From Roseovarius azorensis (GTDB lineage Bacteria > Pseudomonadota > Alphaproteobacteria > Rhodobacterales > Rhodobacteraceae): 64,000 nt of DNA. Shown one piece after another: positions 44,339 to 53,331 of the stretch. The position numbers were made by a program, and so were the translations under genes. Within the stretch, counting starts at the first letter, position 1. Every line of letters starts with the position of its first letter. The notes beneath the pieces are model-generated. The model was not told the DNA's origin. It saw nothing but the letters and a program-made list of their open reading frames with translations, and did not search any database. The stretch is from positions 240,580-304,579 of the forward strand of contig NZ_FOAG01000004.1 of the NCBI RefSeq assembly GCF_900109455.1, read 5' to 3'.

Positions 44339-45400
44339 TCAGCAGCCATTTTCCAGCGCCCCCTGCGCAAGGTCAAACACCTTTCGCATGACGGTGGGTA
44401 ACTCTGACGGGCGAAACTCCTGTCTTGGCCGAAACTCCCCGCGGCAGGGTTGCACACGAGCCCCGACATCCGCCACACAGACCCGCAGGCGCAGGTGAAA
44501 ATGCGTGAACGTGTGCCGCGCCTCAGCCTCCAGCATGCGCCACTCCGCCGCCACCGGCGGGGCAGGTTCCGGCGCCACACTCCAGTCGCTGCCGGGCCAG
44601 CCCAGCATCCCGCCCAGCAATCCCCTGTCCGGTCGCCGCTCCAGCAACAGCGCGCCATCGGCCCGTTGCGCCACATAGGCATAGCCCAGCCGGACGGGCT
44701 TGGCCGCCTTTGCTGTTTTCTTTGGCAACTCCGACGCCGTGCCCGCCATTCGGGCAGCACAGGCCCCCATCCATGGACAGACCCCGCAGGCGGGTGACTT
44801 CGGCGTGCAGATCGTGGCCCCCAGATCCATCACCGCCTGCGCATAATCGCCGGGCCTGCGCCGCGGCGTGAGCGCCGCCGCCGCTGCGGTCAGTTCCGGC
44901 TTGGCCATGGGCAGGGGCGTGCGAATGTCATGCAGCCGCGCCATCACGCGCTCGACATTCCCATCCACCACCACCTCGGGCTGATCGTAGGCGATCGCTG
45001 CGATCGCCGCCGCGGTATAGGGGCCGATCCCCGGCAGGGCGCGCAACCCCGCGCGCGTCTCGGGAAACCGCCCACCATGCTCGGCCACCACCACCCGCGC
45101 GCATTTCAAGAGGTTACGCGCACGGGCGTAATAGCCCAGACCGGCCCATTCCCCCATGACCTTCGCGTCCTCGGCCGCCGCCAGATCGCCCACCGTCGGC
45201 CAGAGCTTTGTAAAGCGCTCGAAATAACCGCGCACCGCCGCCACCGTGGTCTGTTGCAGCATCACCTCCGACAGCCAGACGCGATAGGGATTGGGCCGCT
45301 CCCCCGCCGCCCGGTCACGGGGACTGACACGCCACGGCAGATCCCGAGCATGAGTATCATACCAGTCCAGCAACGCCTGCGGATCTGCGCCATAACGCAT
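44339..45400 (-). CDS. mutY: A/G-specific adenine DNA glycosylase
   Basis: 353 residues. Removes adenine mispaired with 8-oxoguanine or G. Catalytic Glu in VWLSEVMLQQTTVAAV (E45), helix-hairpin-helix LPGIGPYTAAAIAAIAYDQP with the Asp in VVVDGNVERVMAR, the 4Fe-4S Cys set in CTPKSPACGVCPWMGAC (C-x6-C-x2-C-x5-C), and a C-terminal NUDIX-like 8-oxoG recognition domain (VAQRADGALLLERRPDRGLL). Divergent from dciA, a common neighbour arrangement in this group. Confidence 0.95.
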   Translation of the reverse strand: MRYGADPQALLDWYDTHARDLPWRVSPRDRAAGERPNPYRVWLSEVMLQQTTVAAVRGYFERFTKLWPTVGDLAAAEDAKVMGEWAGLGYYARARNLLKCARVVVAEHGGRFPETRAGLRALPGIGPYTAAAIAAIAYDQPEVVVDGNVERVMARLHDIRTPLPMAKPELTAAAAALTPRRRPGDYAQAVMDLGATICTPKSPACGVCPWMGACAARMAGTASELPKKTAKAAKPVRLGYAYVAQRADGALLLERRPDRGLLGGMLGWPGSDWSVAPEPAPPVAAEWRMLEAEARHTFTHFHLRLRVCVADVGARVQPCRGEFRPRQEFRPSELPTVMRKVFDLAQGALENGC

Positions 45401-45482
45401 AGTTTACCTCTTCCCGTCCCGATCAGGTCTGGTATCCCCTGCCACATGACATAGATTAGCGCCAGTGAGGAGACTGCCAACC

Positions 45483-45992
45483 ATGGTCAGCCGCAAGCCG
45501 ACGACATATGGCTTCAAACGCACCTCGGCGCTGCTGCAATCCAGCATCCGGCGCGCCTCCGAGTCCCGTGGTTTTGCCCAGTCCCGTCTGCTGACCCACT
45601 GGCCAGAGGTCGCAGGCGAAGAGATCGCGGCCATTTCCCGCCCGGTCGAGGTATCCTATGGCCGTCAGGGGATGGGGGCCACGCTGACCCTGCTGACCAC
45701 CGGCGCGCAGGCCCCGATGCTCGAAATGCAAAAGGAAAAACTGCGCGAGCGTGTCAATGCCGTCTATGGCTACAACGCCATCTCGCGCATCCGCATCACA
45801 CAGACCGCGCCCACCGGATTCGCCGAGGGTCAGGCTGATTTCACCCACCGGCCCAGGACCGCCACCCCTGAACCGCCCGCCCCTGAAACGGTGCAGGCCG
45901 CTGCAACACTGACCGCCCCCGTCGCGGACGAGGGCCTGCGCACCGCGCTGGAATCGCTGGCGCGCAACGTATTATCCAAATCTCAACGCTGA
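45483..45992 (+). CDS. DUF721/DciA-family protein
   Basis: 169 residues from the ATG at 45483, after GAGGAG. The DUF721 core is present: LTHWPEVAGEEIAAISRPVE, ATLTLLTTGAQAPMLEMQKE and VNAVYGYNAISRIRITQT. DciA-type proteins help load the replicative helicase DnaB in bacteria lacking DnaC. The C-terminal third (TATPEPPAPETVQAAATLTA) is low-complexity. Followed by dsbA 17 bp later, so they may be co-transcribed. Confidence 0.85.
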   Translation: MVSRKPTTYGFKRTSALLQSSIRRASESRGFAQSRLLTHWPEVAGEEIAAISRPVEVSYGRQGMGATLTLLTTGAQAPMLEMQKEKLRERVNAVYGYNAISRIRITQTAPTGFAEGQADFTHRPRTATPEPPAPETVQAAATLTAPVADEGLRTALESLARNVLSKSQR

Positions 45993-46009
45993 CCGATAAA
46001 GGAGAGACA

Positions 46010-46618
46010 ATGAAACAACTGATCGCAATCGGGGCGCTTGCCCTTGCCATGCTGGCCGCTCCGGTTGCGGCCCAGGAGGCCGCACCCGACACTTCCGGCA
46101 TCGTCGACATGTTCATCGGACCCGAGGACGCCAAGGTGACGATCATCGAATATGCATCCTACACCTGCCCGCATTGCGCCAATTTCCACAACGGGCCATT
46201 CAAACAGCTCAAGGCCGACTATCTCGACAACGACAAGGTGAAATTCGTCTATCGCGACGTCTATTTCGACCGTTTCGGCCTCTGGGCCTCAATGGTCGCC
46301 CGCTGCGGCGGACCCGAGAAATTCTTTGGCATCACCGACATGATCTATGAGCAGCAGCGCGAATGGACCAGTGGCGATCCTTCCAGCATTGCGGATAATC
46401 TGCGCCGCATCGGCAAAGTGGCGGGAATCGAGCCTGACGCGCTCGAGGCTTGCCTCAATGACAACGACAACGCCAGGGCGCTGGTCGCGTACTATCAGGA
46501 GAATGCCGAGACGCATAACGTCAACTCGACGCCGACATTCATCATCAACGAGCAGAAATACTCGAACATGGCCTACGCCGATCTCAAGGCCATCATCGAG
46601 GAAAAACTGGCCGAATAA
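46010..46618 (+). CDS. DsbA-family thiol-disulfide protein
   Basis: 202 residues. Signal peptide (LIAIGALALAMLAAPVAAQ) then a DsbA thioredoxin-like fold with active-site C53-P-H-C56 (YTCPHCANFH), FVYRDVYFDRFGLWASMVAR and the cis-Pro loop NSTPTFIINEQKYS. Periplasmic oxidant or reductant of protein thiols. Homologues next to dciA/mutY are common in Rhodobacterales. AAAGGAGAGACA is a good ribosome site. Confidence 0.92.
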   Translation: MKQLIAIGALALAMLAAPVAAQEAAPDTSGIVDMFIGPEDAKVTIIEYASYTCPHCANFHNGPFKQLKADYLDNDKVKFVYRDVYFDRFGLWASMVARCGGPEKFFGITDMIYEQQREWTSGDPSSIADNLRRIGKVAGIEPDALEACLNDNDNARALVAYYQENAETHNVNSTPTFIINEQKYSNMAYADLKAIIEEKLAE

Positions 46619-46691
46619 ATCGCGCCGGCTGCGGGGTCAGGGCAAACTCCGGCCCCGCACGCCACCGCCAAAATCACGGCTGGATACGTAG

Positions 46692-46709
46692 GCCGGGCTT
46701 CAGCCCGGC
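46692..46709. repeat. REP-like hairpin between dsbA-type gene and lpxK
   Basis: Perfect 8-bp inverted repeat GCCGGGCT/AGCCCGGC with a TC loop, preceded by GTAG. It sits in the convergent gap where a bidirectional terminator is expected. A second stem (TGCGGGG/CCCCGCA, 46630-46659) precedes it. Palindromic units of the form GTAGGCCGGGCTTCAGCCCGGC are dispersed in some proteobacterial genomes. Confidence 0.5.
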
Positions 46710-46710
46710 A

Positions 46711-47733
46711 TCACTCCCCCGGCAACAATCCGACCCGCGCCAGCGCCGCATCGAACGGCCCCCAATCCGCAACATGCAACCGCACCGGCAGCGTCAATAC
46801 CCTGCGTCGGAATTCGGGCGGCAATCGCACGGCATCCTTCTCGGTCGTCACCAGTTGCGCACCCAGTATCGCAGCCTCCCGTTCCAACCGCGCCATCAGC
46901 GCAGCCGTGAAAGGCTGATGATCCTCCAGCGCCTCGCACCGCGCCAGATCCGCCCCCAGCCCGCGCAAGGTAGCAAAGAACTTCTCCGGGTGGCCTATCC
47001 CGGCAAAGGCCAGCACTCGCGCGCCCTGCCAGTCCATGCCAGTCTGCAACGGCTCCAGTTGCCCGCGCATATGCGGCAGGCTGATCCGGTGCCCCCAGCA
47101 CTGGTCAAACACCCCCTGCGCCGCTTCCGGGCCGATCGACAGCACCATGTCGGCGCGCGCCAGTCCCACCGCCACGGGTTCACGCAACGGCCCCGCCGGA
47201 ATGCAGCGCCCGTTGCCAAAGCCACGCGCGGCATCCACCACGATGACCGAGATATCCTTGACAAGTCCCGGGTTCTGAAACCCGTCATCCATCACGATGC
47301 AATCGACCGATACACCCTCGGCCTCAGCCTTCGCGAGCAGGGCCTTCGCCCCCCGCGTCCGGTCGCGGGCAACCCATGTCGGCGCAAAGGCCGCCGCCAG
47401 CAACGGCTCGTCCCCGACATCCGCCGCGCCGTGGTGCGCCGGATCGACCGCCACAGGCCCGGCCAGCCGCCCGCCATGGCCGCGCGAAAGGATCACAGGC
47501 GCCAGCCCCATCGCCTGCAGACGTCCAACCACCGCCAGCACCGTCGGCGTCTTGCCCGTGCCGCCCGCATTGAGATTGCCGACACAAATCACCGGAACCG
47601 GCGCCCGCCAGCCATCAGATCCGGCCAGCCGCCGCGCCGTGGCGCGTGCATAAAGCGCACCCAGAGGCGACATGAACCTCGCCCGCAAACCGGGCTGCTC
47701 CGGCGCGGCGAACCAGAAACCGGGTGCCCTCAT
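46711..47733 (-). CDS. lpxK: Tetraacyldisaccharide 4'-kinase
   Basis: 340 residues from the ATG at 47733, overlapping the waaA stop (ATGA). Phosphorylates the lipid A precursor disaccharide at the inner membrane. Walker A in [49 protein letters not shown] and [19 protein letters not shown] are the family landmarks. Last gene of DUF4170-waaA-lpxK. Confidence 0.95.
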   Translation of the reverse strand: MRAPGFWFAAPEQPGLRARFMSPLGALYARATARRLAGSDGWRAPVPVICVGNLNAGGTGKTPTVLAVVGRLQAMGLAPVILSRGHGGRLAGPVAVDPAHHGAADVGDEPLLAAAFAPTWVARDRTRGAKALLAKAEAEGVSVDCIVMDDGFQNPGLVKDISVIVVDAARGFGNGRCIPAGPLREPVAVGLARADMVLSIGPEAAQGVFDQCWGHRISLPHMRGQLEPLQTGMDWQGARVLAFAGIGHPEKFFATLRGLGADLARCEALEDHQPFTAALMARLEREAAILGAQLVTTEKDAVRLPPEFRRRVLTLPVRLHVADWGPFDAALARVGLLPGE

Positions 47734-48959
47734 CGCTGCGCATCCAGCCGGTCCAGCCGATCCAGCCGGTCCAGCAGCATGTCCAGGATACGGTCCGTGA
47801 CCGCCGCCCCCTTTGACGCCACATCCCACGCCGCATGCGCCATCGCCGCCGCCTGATCCGGCGCGATCAGTCGCTGCACCGCACCCGCCAGCGTCTCGGT
47901 ATCGCGCACGATCCGCGCCGCCCCGGCCTCGGCAAAACGCGAATAGCGCCGCAGATAGCGTCCCACGTTGGGGCCATAGAGAATGGCCGAACCATGCGCC
48001 GCAGGTTCGTTCGGATCGCGGCCATACTGCCCCGGCACCAGCGACGACCCCATGAAGGTGATCGGCGCCAGCCGGTACCACAGCCCCATTTCGCCACGGG
48101 TATCGGCCAGAACGATCTGCGTCGTTTCGCGCGGCGTTTCACCTTCGGACCAGGTGACATAGCGCCAGCCCTGCCCGTCCAGTCGCTCACGAACCGCAAT
48201 GCTGTCCGAAATCTCGTCGGGCACCAGAATCAACAGGCTGCGATGCGCCAGCCTGCTCACCTCGCGATGCGCCTCCAGGATGATCTCCAGTTCATCCACC
48301 TGCGCCATCGCCGCCAGCCAGACCGGACGCCCGCGCAACAGAGCAGCCAACTCCTCCCGGTCCGCGGCATTGCAGGGCAGGGTCATGGCCCCTTCCTGAA
48401 ACGGACCGGTGACCGATACGATCCGCGCCGGCGCGCCAAACCGGCGCAGCAACCGCGCCGCCGCATCGCTCCGGGTCAGGATCTCGGTAAACGAGCTGAG
48501 CACCGCGCGGGGCATGTCGGGAAACCAGCGCCATGCCGGACGCTCCAGAAAGGCCTCGTCGGCATCCACCAGGTAGAGCGGGATTTCCCGCCGCGCCGCC
48601 GTAATCAGCAGCGCCGGTTTCAGGTCGCCGCCGGTCCACAGACAGATATCGGGTCGCCAATGCCCCAGAAAGGCCTCGGCGGCAGGCACGTGATCCTCTG
48701 GCAGTGGCTGCCAGATCACCGTCCCGCCAGAGCGCCGCCGCTCGGGCACTGCCTCGGTTGTGGTCAGCACCATGTGCAGGCCGGGGCGCTGCTGCGCCAG
48801 CCGCCCGGCCAGATGCACCAGCGTATCCGCACGCGCTGCATCCACCGCATGCGCCCAGATCAGCTTGCCTTCTGGCCGGGGCGTATCCGGCGCGGCCCCC
48901 GCCCGGCCCGCCCGACGCGCATAGGCCAGATAAGCCGCAAGACTGAGCGAGCGGCTCAT
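47730..48959 (-). CDS. waaA: 3-deoxy-D-manno-octulosonic acid (Kdo) transferase
   Basis: 409 residues. Glycosyltransferase family 30 enzyme adding Kdo to lipid A precursor at the inner membrane: [56 protein letters not shown], and nucleotide-sugar region [20 protein letters not shown] with [14 protein letters not shown]. Compared with the family the N terminus is shortened (no long helical anchor). The C terminus carries a tandem LDR repeat made by a 9-bp repeat (47741-47776). Translationally coupled to lpxK. Confidence 0.9.
   Translation of the reverse strand: MSRSLSLAAYLAYARRAGRAGAAPDTPRPEGKLIWAHAVDAARADTLVHLAGRLAQQRPGLHMVLTTTEAVPERRRSGGTVIWQPLPEDHVPAAEAFLGHWRPDICLWTGGDLKPALLITAARREIPLYLVDADEAFLERPAWRWFPDMPRAVLSSFTEILTRSDAAARLLRRFGAPARIVSVTGPFQEGAMTLPCNAADREELAALLRGRPVWLAAMAQVDELEIILEAHREVSRLAHRSLLILVPDEISDSIAVRERLDGQGWRYVTWSEGETPRETTQIVLADTRGEMGLWYRLAPITFMGSSLVPGQYGRDPNEPAAHGSAILYGPNVGRYLRRYSRFAEAGAARIVRDTETLAGAVQRLIAPDQAAAMAHAAWDVASKGAAVTDRILDMLLDRLDRLDRLDAQR
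47741..47776. repeat. 9-bp tandem repeat in the waaA 3' end
   Basis: Four 9-bp units of the form (g/c)(g/a)tccagcc on the plus strand encode a Leu-Asp-Arg repeat at the end of WaaA. Copy number could vary by slippage without frameshift. Confidence 0.6.
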
Positions 48960-48964
48960 GCCCG

Positions 48965-49207
48965 TCAGCCCAGCTCTTCGGTTGGCGAGGCCTCCCGCGC
49001 CTCGTCGCGCAGCTTGTGCAGATGGGCAATGAAATAGCGCGTATGCGCATTGTCCACCGTGCGATGCGCCTCGGCCTTCCAGGCATTGTAGGCGCTTTCG
49101 TAATCGGGAAAGATCCCCACCACATGCAGTGCGCTCACATCCTTGAACACATTGCGCGAGGGGTCGGTCAACTCGCCCCCGAAAACCAGATGCAATCGTT
49201 GGGTCAT
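48965..49207 (-). CDS. DUF4170-family small protein
   Basis: 80 residues from the ATG at 49207, preceded by AAGGAAAGAGCC. MTQRLHLVFGGELTDPS, ALHVVGIFPDYESAYNAWKA and DNAHTRYFIAHLHKL identify DUF4170, a short conserved alphaproteobacterial family of unknown function that typically sits just before waaA. It is 5 bp from waaA and shares its operon. Confidence 0.88.
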   Translation of the reverse strand: MTQRLHLVFGGELTDPSRNVFKDVSALHVVGIFPDYESAYNAWKAEAHRTVDNAHTRYFIAHLHKLRDEAREASPTEELG

Positions 49208-49342
49208 GGCTCTTTCCTTGGGGTTGGCACGGATTGCGCGCACCCTATGCATTTGCGCCCCCGCGTCAAGCACGCGCAACCCTGCAGGCTTGACGCGGGG
49301 GCGCCAAGCGGGCAACCACAGTTCTATCCGAGGAGCGCAGCC

Positions 49343-50083
49343 ATGCCCAAGCCCTTTCTGATCCTACAACTGCGCCCCGAAACCGAGGCGGCAGAGGACG
49401 AATATGCCGCCATTCTGCGCAAAGGCGGTCTTGCACCCGATTGCTGCCACCGTATCCGGCTGGATCAACAGGGCCTGCCCGCCGATCTGTCCCTCGCCGG
49501 TTACGCCGGTGTCATCGTCGGCGGCGGCCCCGGCTGCGTCAGCGACACGCCCACCGACAAAACGCCACAGGAGGCGCGGATCGAGGCCGAGGTGCTCTCG
49601 CTCATGCCGCGCATCACGGACCGCGACATCCCCTTTCTCGGCTGTTGCTACGGCATCGGCATCCTCGGCAAACATCTCTCGGGAGAGGTGAGCAAGGCGC
49701 GCTACGGCGAACCCGTTGGCACCGCCGACTGTTCGCTCACACCCGAGGGCGTCGCCGACCCGCTGCTTGCCGGACTGCCCCTGCGGTTTCAGGCGTTCGT
49801 CGGTCACAAAGAGGCCCTGCAGGATCTGCCACCGGGCTGCGCCCACCTGATCAGCGCCTCCACCTGTCCTTTTCAGATGATCCGCTATGGCCAGAATGTC
49901 TATGCCACCCAGTTCCACCCCGAGGCCGATGCGGACGGCTTCGAGACCCGCATCCGCATCTATCGCCACAAGGGCTATTTCCCGCCCGAAACCGCAGAAG
50001 ACCTCATCGTCATGTGCCGCGCAGCACAGGTCCACGCCCCCGAACGCATCCTGCGGAATTTCGTTCAGCGCTATGGGGCGTGA
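49343..50083 (+). CDS. Class I glutamine amidotransferase
   Basis: 246 residues from the ATG at 49343 (CGAGGAGCG upstream). GATase_1 domain: GGGPGCVSDTPTDKTPQEAR, nucleophile Cys in FLGCCYGIGILGKHLSG (C102), and the His-Glu pair in YATQFHPEADADGFETRI. Stand-alone proteins like this resemble the GuaA amidotransferase half and are usually annotated as GMP synthase-like; no synthetase domain is attached. Actual acceptor unknown. Last core gene before the island boundary. Confidence 0.88.
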   Translation: MPKPFLILQLRPETEAAEDEYAAILRKGGLAPDCCHRIRLDQQGLPADLSLAGYAGVIVGGGPGCVSDTPTDKTPQEARIEAEVLSLMPRITDRDIPFLGCCYGIGILGKHLSGEVSKARYGEPVGTADCSLTPEGVADPLLAGLPLRFQAFVGHKEALQDLPPGCAHLISASTCPFQMIRYGQNVYATQFHPEADADGFETRIRIYRHKGYFPPETAEDLIVMCRAAQVHAPERILRNFVQRYGA

Positions 50084-50228
50084 CGGGTGAAAGCAAAGGC
50101 CGCCTTGGCGGGCGATTGGCAGGAATTGGCGAATGACCCGTACAGTGCGGATGCGATGATCGGAGAAGGGTTTTGCCGTCGCAGGCGTTAGCGTTGCGCT
50201 GTTGCCACACTCTTTTTCACGCCTCGTT

Positions 50229-50246
50229 TGCTTCCACAGTGCTTCC
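50229..50246 (+). repeat. TGCTTCC-N4-TGCTTCC pair beyond the tRNA-fMet scar
   Basis: Two copies separated by ACAG, 71-88 bp past the CCA-equivalent of the tRNA scar at 50317-50319. Same spacing and distance as the pair beyond tRNA-Lys at 34978. Confidence 0.45.
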
Positions 50247-50303
50247 ACGGCAGAAAGCGGAACGCGGAAAGCCGCCTTTGAGCGACTGTTAAGTATCTGT
50301 TTG

Positions 50304-50334
50304 TTATGAGTATTTTTTGTTGCTGGAGGGGGAT
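50304..50334. other. Island attachment-site scar (tRNA-fMet 3'-end copy)
   Basis: 31 bp that match 63923-63953 at 27 positions. The first 14 bp (TTATGAGTATTTTT) are identical, and the rest corresponds to the last bases of the tRNA-fMet gene with its CCA (63936-63938 versus 50317-50319). Such a partial tRNA end at the far side of an insert is the product of integrase-mediated integration. The gap 50084-50821 otherwise holds only the TGCTTCC pair and the IS66 fragment. Confidence 0.65.
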
Positions 50335-50410
50335 CGGAGCAAGCTCTTACCAAGGAAATGATTTCCATCTCAGTTTGATTCTTCATGAGTATCTCAAGAA
50401 TTGGAGGATT

Positions 50411-50535
50411 GCATCTGCACTCTGCACATCCGGTTGAGAACCTCGGCGAGATCGCCCCGCGGATCGAGGCCATTGAGCTTTGCGGTCTCCATGATTGCCA
50501 TGGCGCACCATCGTTTCTGCGCAGCTAATGGGTCT
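50411..50535 (-). pseudogene. IS66 transposase C-terminal remnant
   Basis: On the minus strand about 40 codons read AAQKRWCAMAIMETAKLNGL, then DPRGDLAEVLNRM, the C-terminal helix of IS66 TnpC (consensus like RWAxMASLIxTAKLNxxDPxxYLADVLxRI). Sequence on both sides is unrelated. It may be the missing end of the TnpC fragment at 62922-63575, now separated from it by the island cargo. Confidence 0.65.
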
Positions 50536-50821
50536 ACCCAGTGACCCACCTTCACCAAAACCGTCATTCGTGCAGCGCGCAGCATTCTCTTCAACCGGAT
50601 GATGACGGTACGAACGGAACCGTAATTCGATTTGCATTTGCGAAGGACCATTGCACGGCATCCTGCGGGCCTTCACCACAAACGCACGCAGGAATCTATC
50701 AACAAGTCAATTTCAAAGACATACTTTCCTATTTCCCGTGCGGAATTACTCAGTTACGAAATCCTAGAGAGCCTCTCACGGGCGGTATCGCTTCTGAATT
50801 TATCTGCGCGGTCCGAGGGTA

Positions 50822-52072
50822 TCAGGGTGCTGGTCGCAGGAATACCTGAACATCAGCAACATTGGTACCGGTGCCACCGGTGATTAGCAGGTCTTCCGAC
50901 AGTTTCAGGGCGGCATAGCTGTCGTTGCTTGCAAGCAGGGCGGCAGGATCGCGCCCCGCTGCCCGGATCCGCGCGGGCGTTCCCTCATCCACCACACCAC
51001 CTGCAGCCTCAGTCGGACCGTCACGCCCATCAGTGCCCCCGGACAGAAACACCCAGCCTGGGGCGAGGCGGTCCTCGGCTCCCATGGCCACGCGCAGAGC
51101 CAGTTCCTGATTGCGCCCGCCAAGGCCTGTGCCACGCACCTGAACCGTGGTTTCACCGCCAAAGATCAGCGCCACCGGACCTTGGGCATCCTCCGCGTTG
51201 CGCAGGATCTGTTCCGCCGCATCACACACATCGCCCTCGAGCCGGTCGTTGGCGATACGCGCGGCGAGCCCTTCAGGCACGGCTGAAAGCATCGCCTGAA
51301 GGCTGTGGCGGTTCGAGCCGATCAGATGGTTTATCGCCTGTGGCACCATCGCGGAGGGGCTTGGAACTTGCAGATGATAGCGCACCATCTCGGGCACGGC
51401 ATCCCAGAGTCCGGCATCGCGCAGCAAGGCGATCGCATCCTCGCGGGTGCCTATCGGCGATACAGTCGGGCCAGAGGCGATGGCGCGCAGATCGTCGTCG
51501 ATCACGTCGGAGAGCAGGTAGCCATACACCTTGGCGGGCGCAGCCTGACGCAGAAACCCGCCACCCTTCAGGCTGTCGATCTGCTGGCGGATCAGGTTCA
51601 TCTGCGTGATTTCAAGCCCGCTGGCCAAGAGTACCGCGTTCGTATGGGAAAAATCCGCCAGGGAAATATCACCGGCGGGTGCCGCCATCAGCGCTGAGCC
51701 GCCGCCCGAAATCAGCGCCAACACGCGGTCTCCTTGCCCGGCCTTTTGCAACAGGGCCGTCACCGCTCTACCCGCCGCGACCGAGGTTTCATCAGGCACG
51801 GGATGCGCCGCTAACATTATGGACGCTCCAGTCAGGGGGACAGCGTTTTCGGCGTTGGTGACCACCAGCGCGTGGTCCACACGGGGCAGGCTGTCAAGCG
51901 CCGCTTGCATCATCGGCACCGCTGCCTTGCCGATCGCTACCACAAAGCAGCGCCCGGTTCCAAGATCCGGCAAGCGGTTGGCCTGCCAGTGCCGTCGCAA
52001 CGCACGCGCCGGATCGGCCTGGTCCACGGCAGCCCTAAACAGCGAAAGCGCGATCTCGCGCAGTGAGTTCAT
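50822..52072 (-). CDS. Glycerate 2-kinase (MOFRL family, TtuD/GckA-type)
   Basis: 416 residues. The N-terminal DUF4147 domain (VVAIGKAAVPMMQAALDSLP, VLALISGGGSALMAAPAGDI) and the C-terminal MOFRL domain (LIFGGETTVQVRGTGLGGRN, WVFLSGGTDGRDGPTEAAGG) are complete. The enzyme phosphorylates D-glycerate to 2-phosphoglycerate, the final step of the aldarate pathway encoded on the other strand. Transcribed away from the TRAP genes and beside the LacI gene, so probably under the same repressor. It may also be annotated TtuD (hydroxypyruvate reductase), an older misnomer. Confidence 0.88.
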   Translation of the reverse strand: MNSLREIALSLFRAAVDQADPARALRRHWQANRLPDLGTGRCFVVAIGKAAVPMMQAALDSLPRVDHALVVTNAENAVPLTGASIMLAAHPVPDETSVAAGRAVTALLQKAGQGDRVLALISGGGSALMAAPAGDISLADFSHTNAVLLASGLEITQMNLIRQQIDSLKGGGFLRQAAPAKVYGYLLSDVIDDDLRAIASGPTVSPIGTREDAIALLRDAGLWDAVPEMVRYHLQVPSPSAMVPQAINHLIGSNRHSLQAMLSAVPEGLAARIANDRLEGDVCDAAEQILRNAEDAQGPVALIFGGETTVQVRGTGLGGRNQELALRVAMGAEDRLAPGWVFLSGGTDGRDGPTEAAGGVVDEGTPARIRAAGRDPAALLASNDSYAALKLSEDLLITGGTGTNVADVQVFLRPAP

Positions 52073-52134
52073 GGTAGGTCTCCAGTGTCGTGCCGGTCGC
52101 TTGCGGATTTCTGGTTCATGGGTAAAGGTCAGCT

Positions 52135-53187
52135 TTACCGTGCCGGCGGCGCCGTGGTGTGCCGCAGGATAAGCTGCACCTCGACCGAGTTCTGCGGCGA
52201 AACCTCTTTTCCGTCCAACCGGTCAAGCAGATAACCCGCCGCTGCATCACCCATCTGTTCGGTTGGTACATCGACCGTCGTAAGCGGCGGGTTGGAATGT
52301 TTGGACAGTTCCAGATTGTCAAAGCCGACTATGGAAATATCCTCGGGAATCCGCAGACCACGCTCGCGGCATTCGACGATAGCGCCGAGCGCCAGGACAT
52401 CATTGCCACAGATCAGCGCCGTGGGCTGGGGGTGGATGCGCGCCAAGAGCGTCGCGCAAGCCTCGCGACCGTTTGCGATGGAATATGAGCGTTCTATGAC
52501 ACGATCAGGCTGAAGTTCGATCCCGTGGCGCATAAGCTCCTGCCTGATACCAGCCAGACGGGTAATGGTCCGGTCATTGTCACGGGTGCGCCCGGATATA
52601 ACGCAGATATTGCGGTGACCGAGATGCACCAGATGGCGCGTTATGGCTGCCGCTGCCGCTTCATTATCGAATCCGACGCTCGGATGTGTGCCGTGCGGAT
52701 CAAGCGTATAGGTGTTCACGAAACATACATCATGCTGGTGAAGCAGGCTGTAGAGCGCCGGGTCGTGCTTCTGGCCGATCAGGATAAGCGCCTCGGCACC
52801 CCGTTCGATAAGCAGCCTGGCTTCCTTAAATTCCGTTTGCAGATCGTAATTGAAAGTGGCGACCAGTGCCGAGATTCCGGCAGTGGAAAGACGCCGGGTG
52901 GCCGCACCGACAAGACTGGCGTAAATCGCATAATCGAGCGTTGGGATTAGAACTCCCACCATATGCGACCGCTGTGACCGCAGAGCCCTAGCCGCATGGT
53001 TACGTACATAGCCCAGCTCTTTCATCGCGCTTTCGACACGCGCGCGTTTTTCAGGCGACACCTTGTCCGGATTGTTGAGCGCGCGCGAGACAGTGGCCGG
53101 GGCGCAACCGGCAAGCCGAGCGACATCCGTCACACGCACTTTTAACGCAAAATCCTGCAATCGATTTCCTGATTCTGTGAACTTCAT
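52135..53187 (-). CDS. LacI-family transcriptional regulator
   Basis: 350 residues. N-terminal LacI helix-turn-helix (VRVTDVARLAGCAPATVSRA, LNNPDKVSPEKRARVESAMK, hinge AARALRSQRS) and a periplasmic-binding effector domain (VGVLIPTLDYAIYASLVGAA, ICVISGRTRDNDRT, PTALICGNDVLALGAIVECR). ATG at 53187 used; a GTG before VRVTDVARL is possible. Divergent from the TRAP operon. A perfect palindrome typical of LacI operators lies in the gap, so it is very likely the local repressor, with a uronate or pathway intermediate as inducer. Confidence 0.92.
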   Translation of the reverse strand: MKFTESGNRLQDFALKVRVTDVARLAGCAPATVSRALNNPDKVSPEKRARVESAMKELGYVRNHAARALRSQRSHMVGVLIPTLDYAIYASLVGAATRRLSTAGISALVATFNYDLQTEFKEARLLIERGAEALILIGQKHDPALYSLLHQHDVCFVNTYTLDPHGTHPSVGFDNEAAAAAITRHLVHLGHRNICVISGRTRDNDRTITRLAGIRQELMRHGIELQPDRVIERSYSIANGREACATLLARIHPQPTALICGNDVLALGAIVECRERGLRIPEDISIVGFDNLELSKHSNPPLTTVDVPTEQMGDAAAGYLLDRLDGKEVSPQNSVEVQLILRHTTAPPAR

Positions 53188-53249
53188 ACCGGATCATAAG
53201 CTTACAAATTGTCCGTTACCAGATATTTAGAGGCAAAAGCAGAAAAGTA

Positions 53250-53286
53250 TTGACTCAAGATGACATTTCTTGTGAAATCGATTTCA
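53250..53286 (+). promoter_or_regulatory. Promoter and LacI-type operator of the uronate operon
   Basis: -35 TTGACT (53250-53255), 17-bp spacer, -10 TGAAAT (53273-53278). The -10 overlaps the 14-bp perfect palindrome TGAAATCGATTTCA (53273-53286), with the central CG usual for LacI-family operators. A related half, AATCGATTTCC, lies near the start of the lacI gene (53158-53168). Confidence 0.7.
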
Positions 53287-53331
53287 TATTTGAGGGCAGC
53301 CCCTGAGCAGGGGCATTAGAGGGAGGGGGCC

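Noticed and set aside
47835..49037. 400-residue open frame antisense to waaA
   Set aside because: Arg- and Pro-rich shadow of the Kdo transferase gene.
50541..50849. 102-residue plus-strand frame in the island's left edge
   Set aside because: It crosses the IS66 remnant in the opposite direction, has no ribosome site and no family resemblance.
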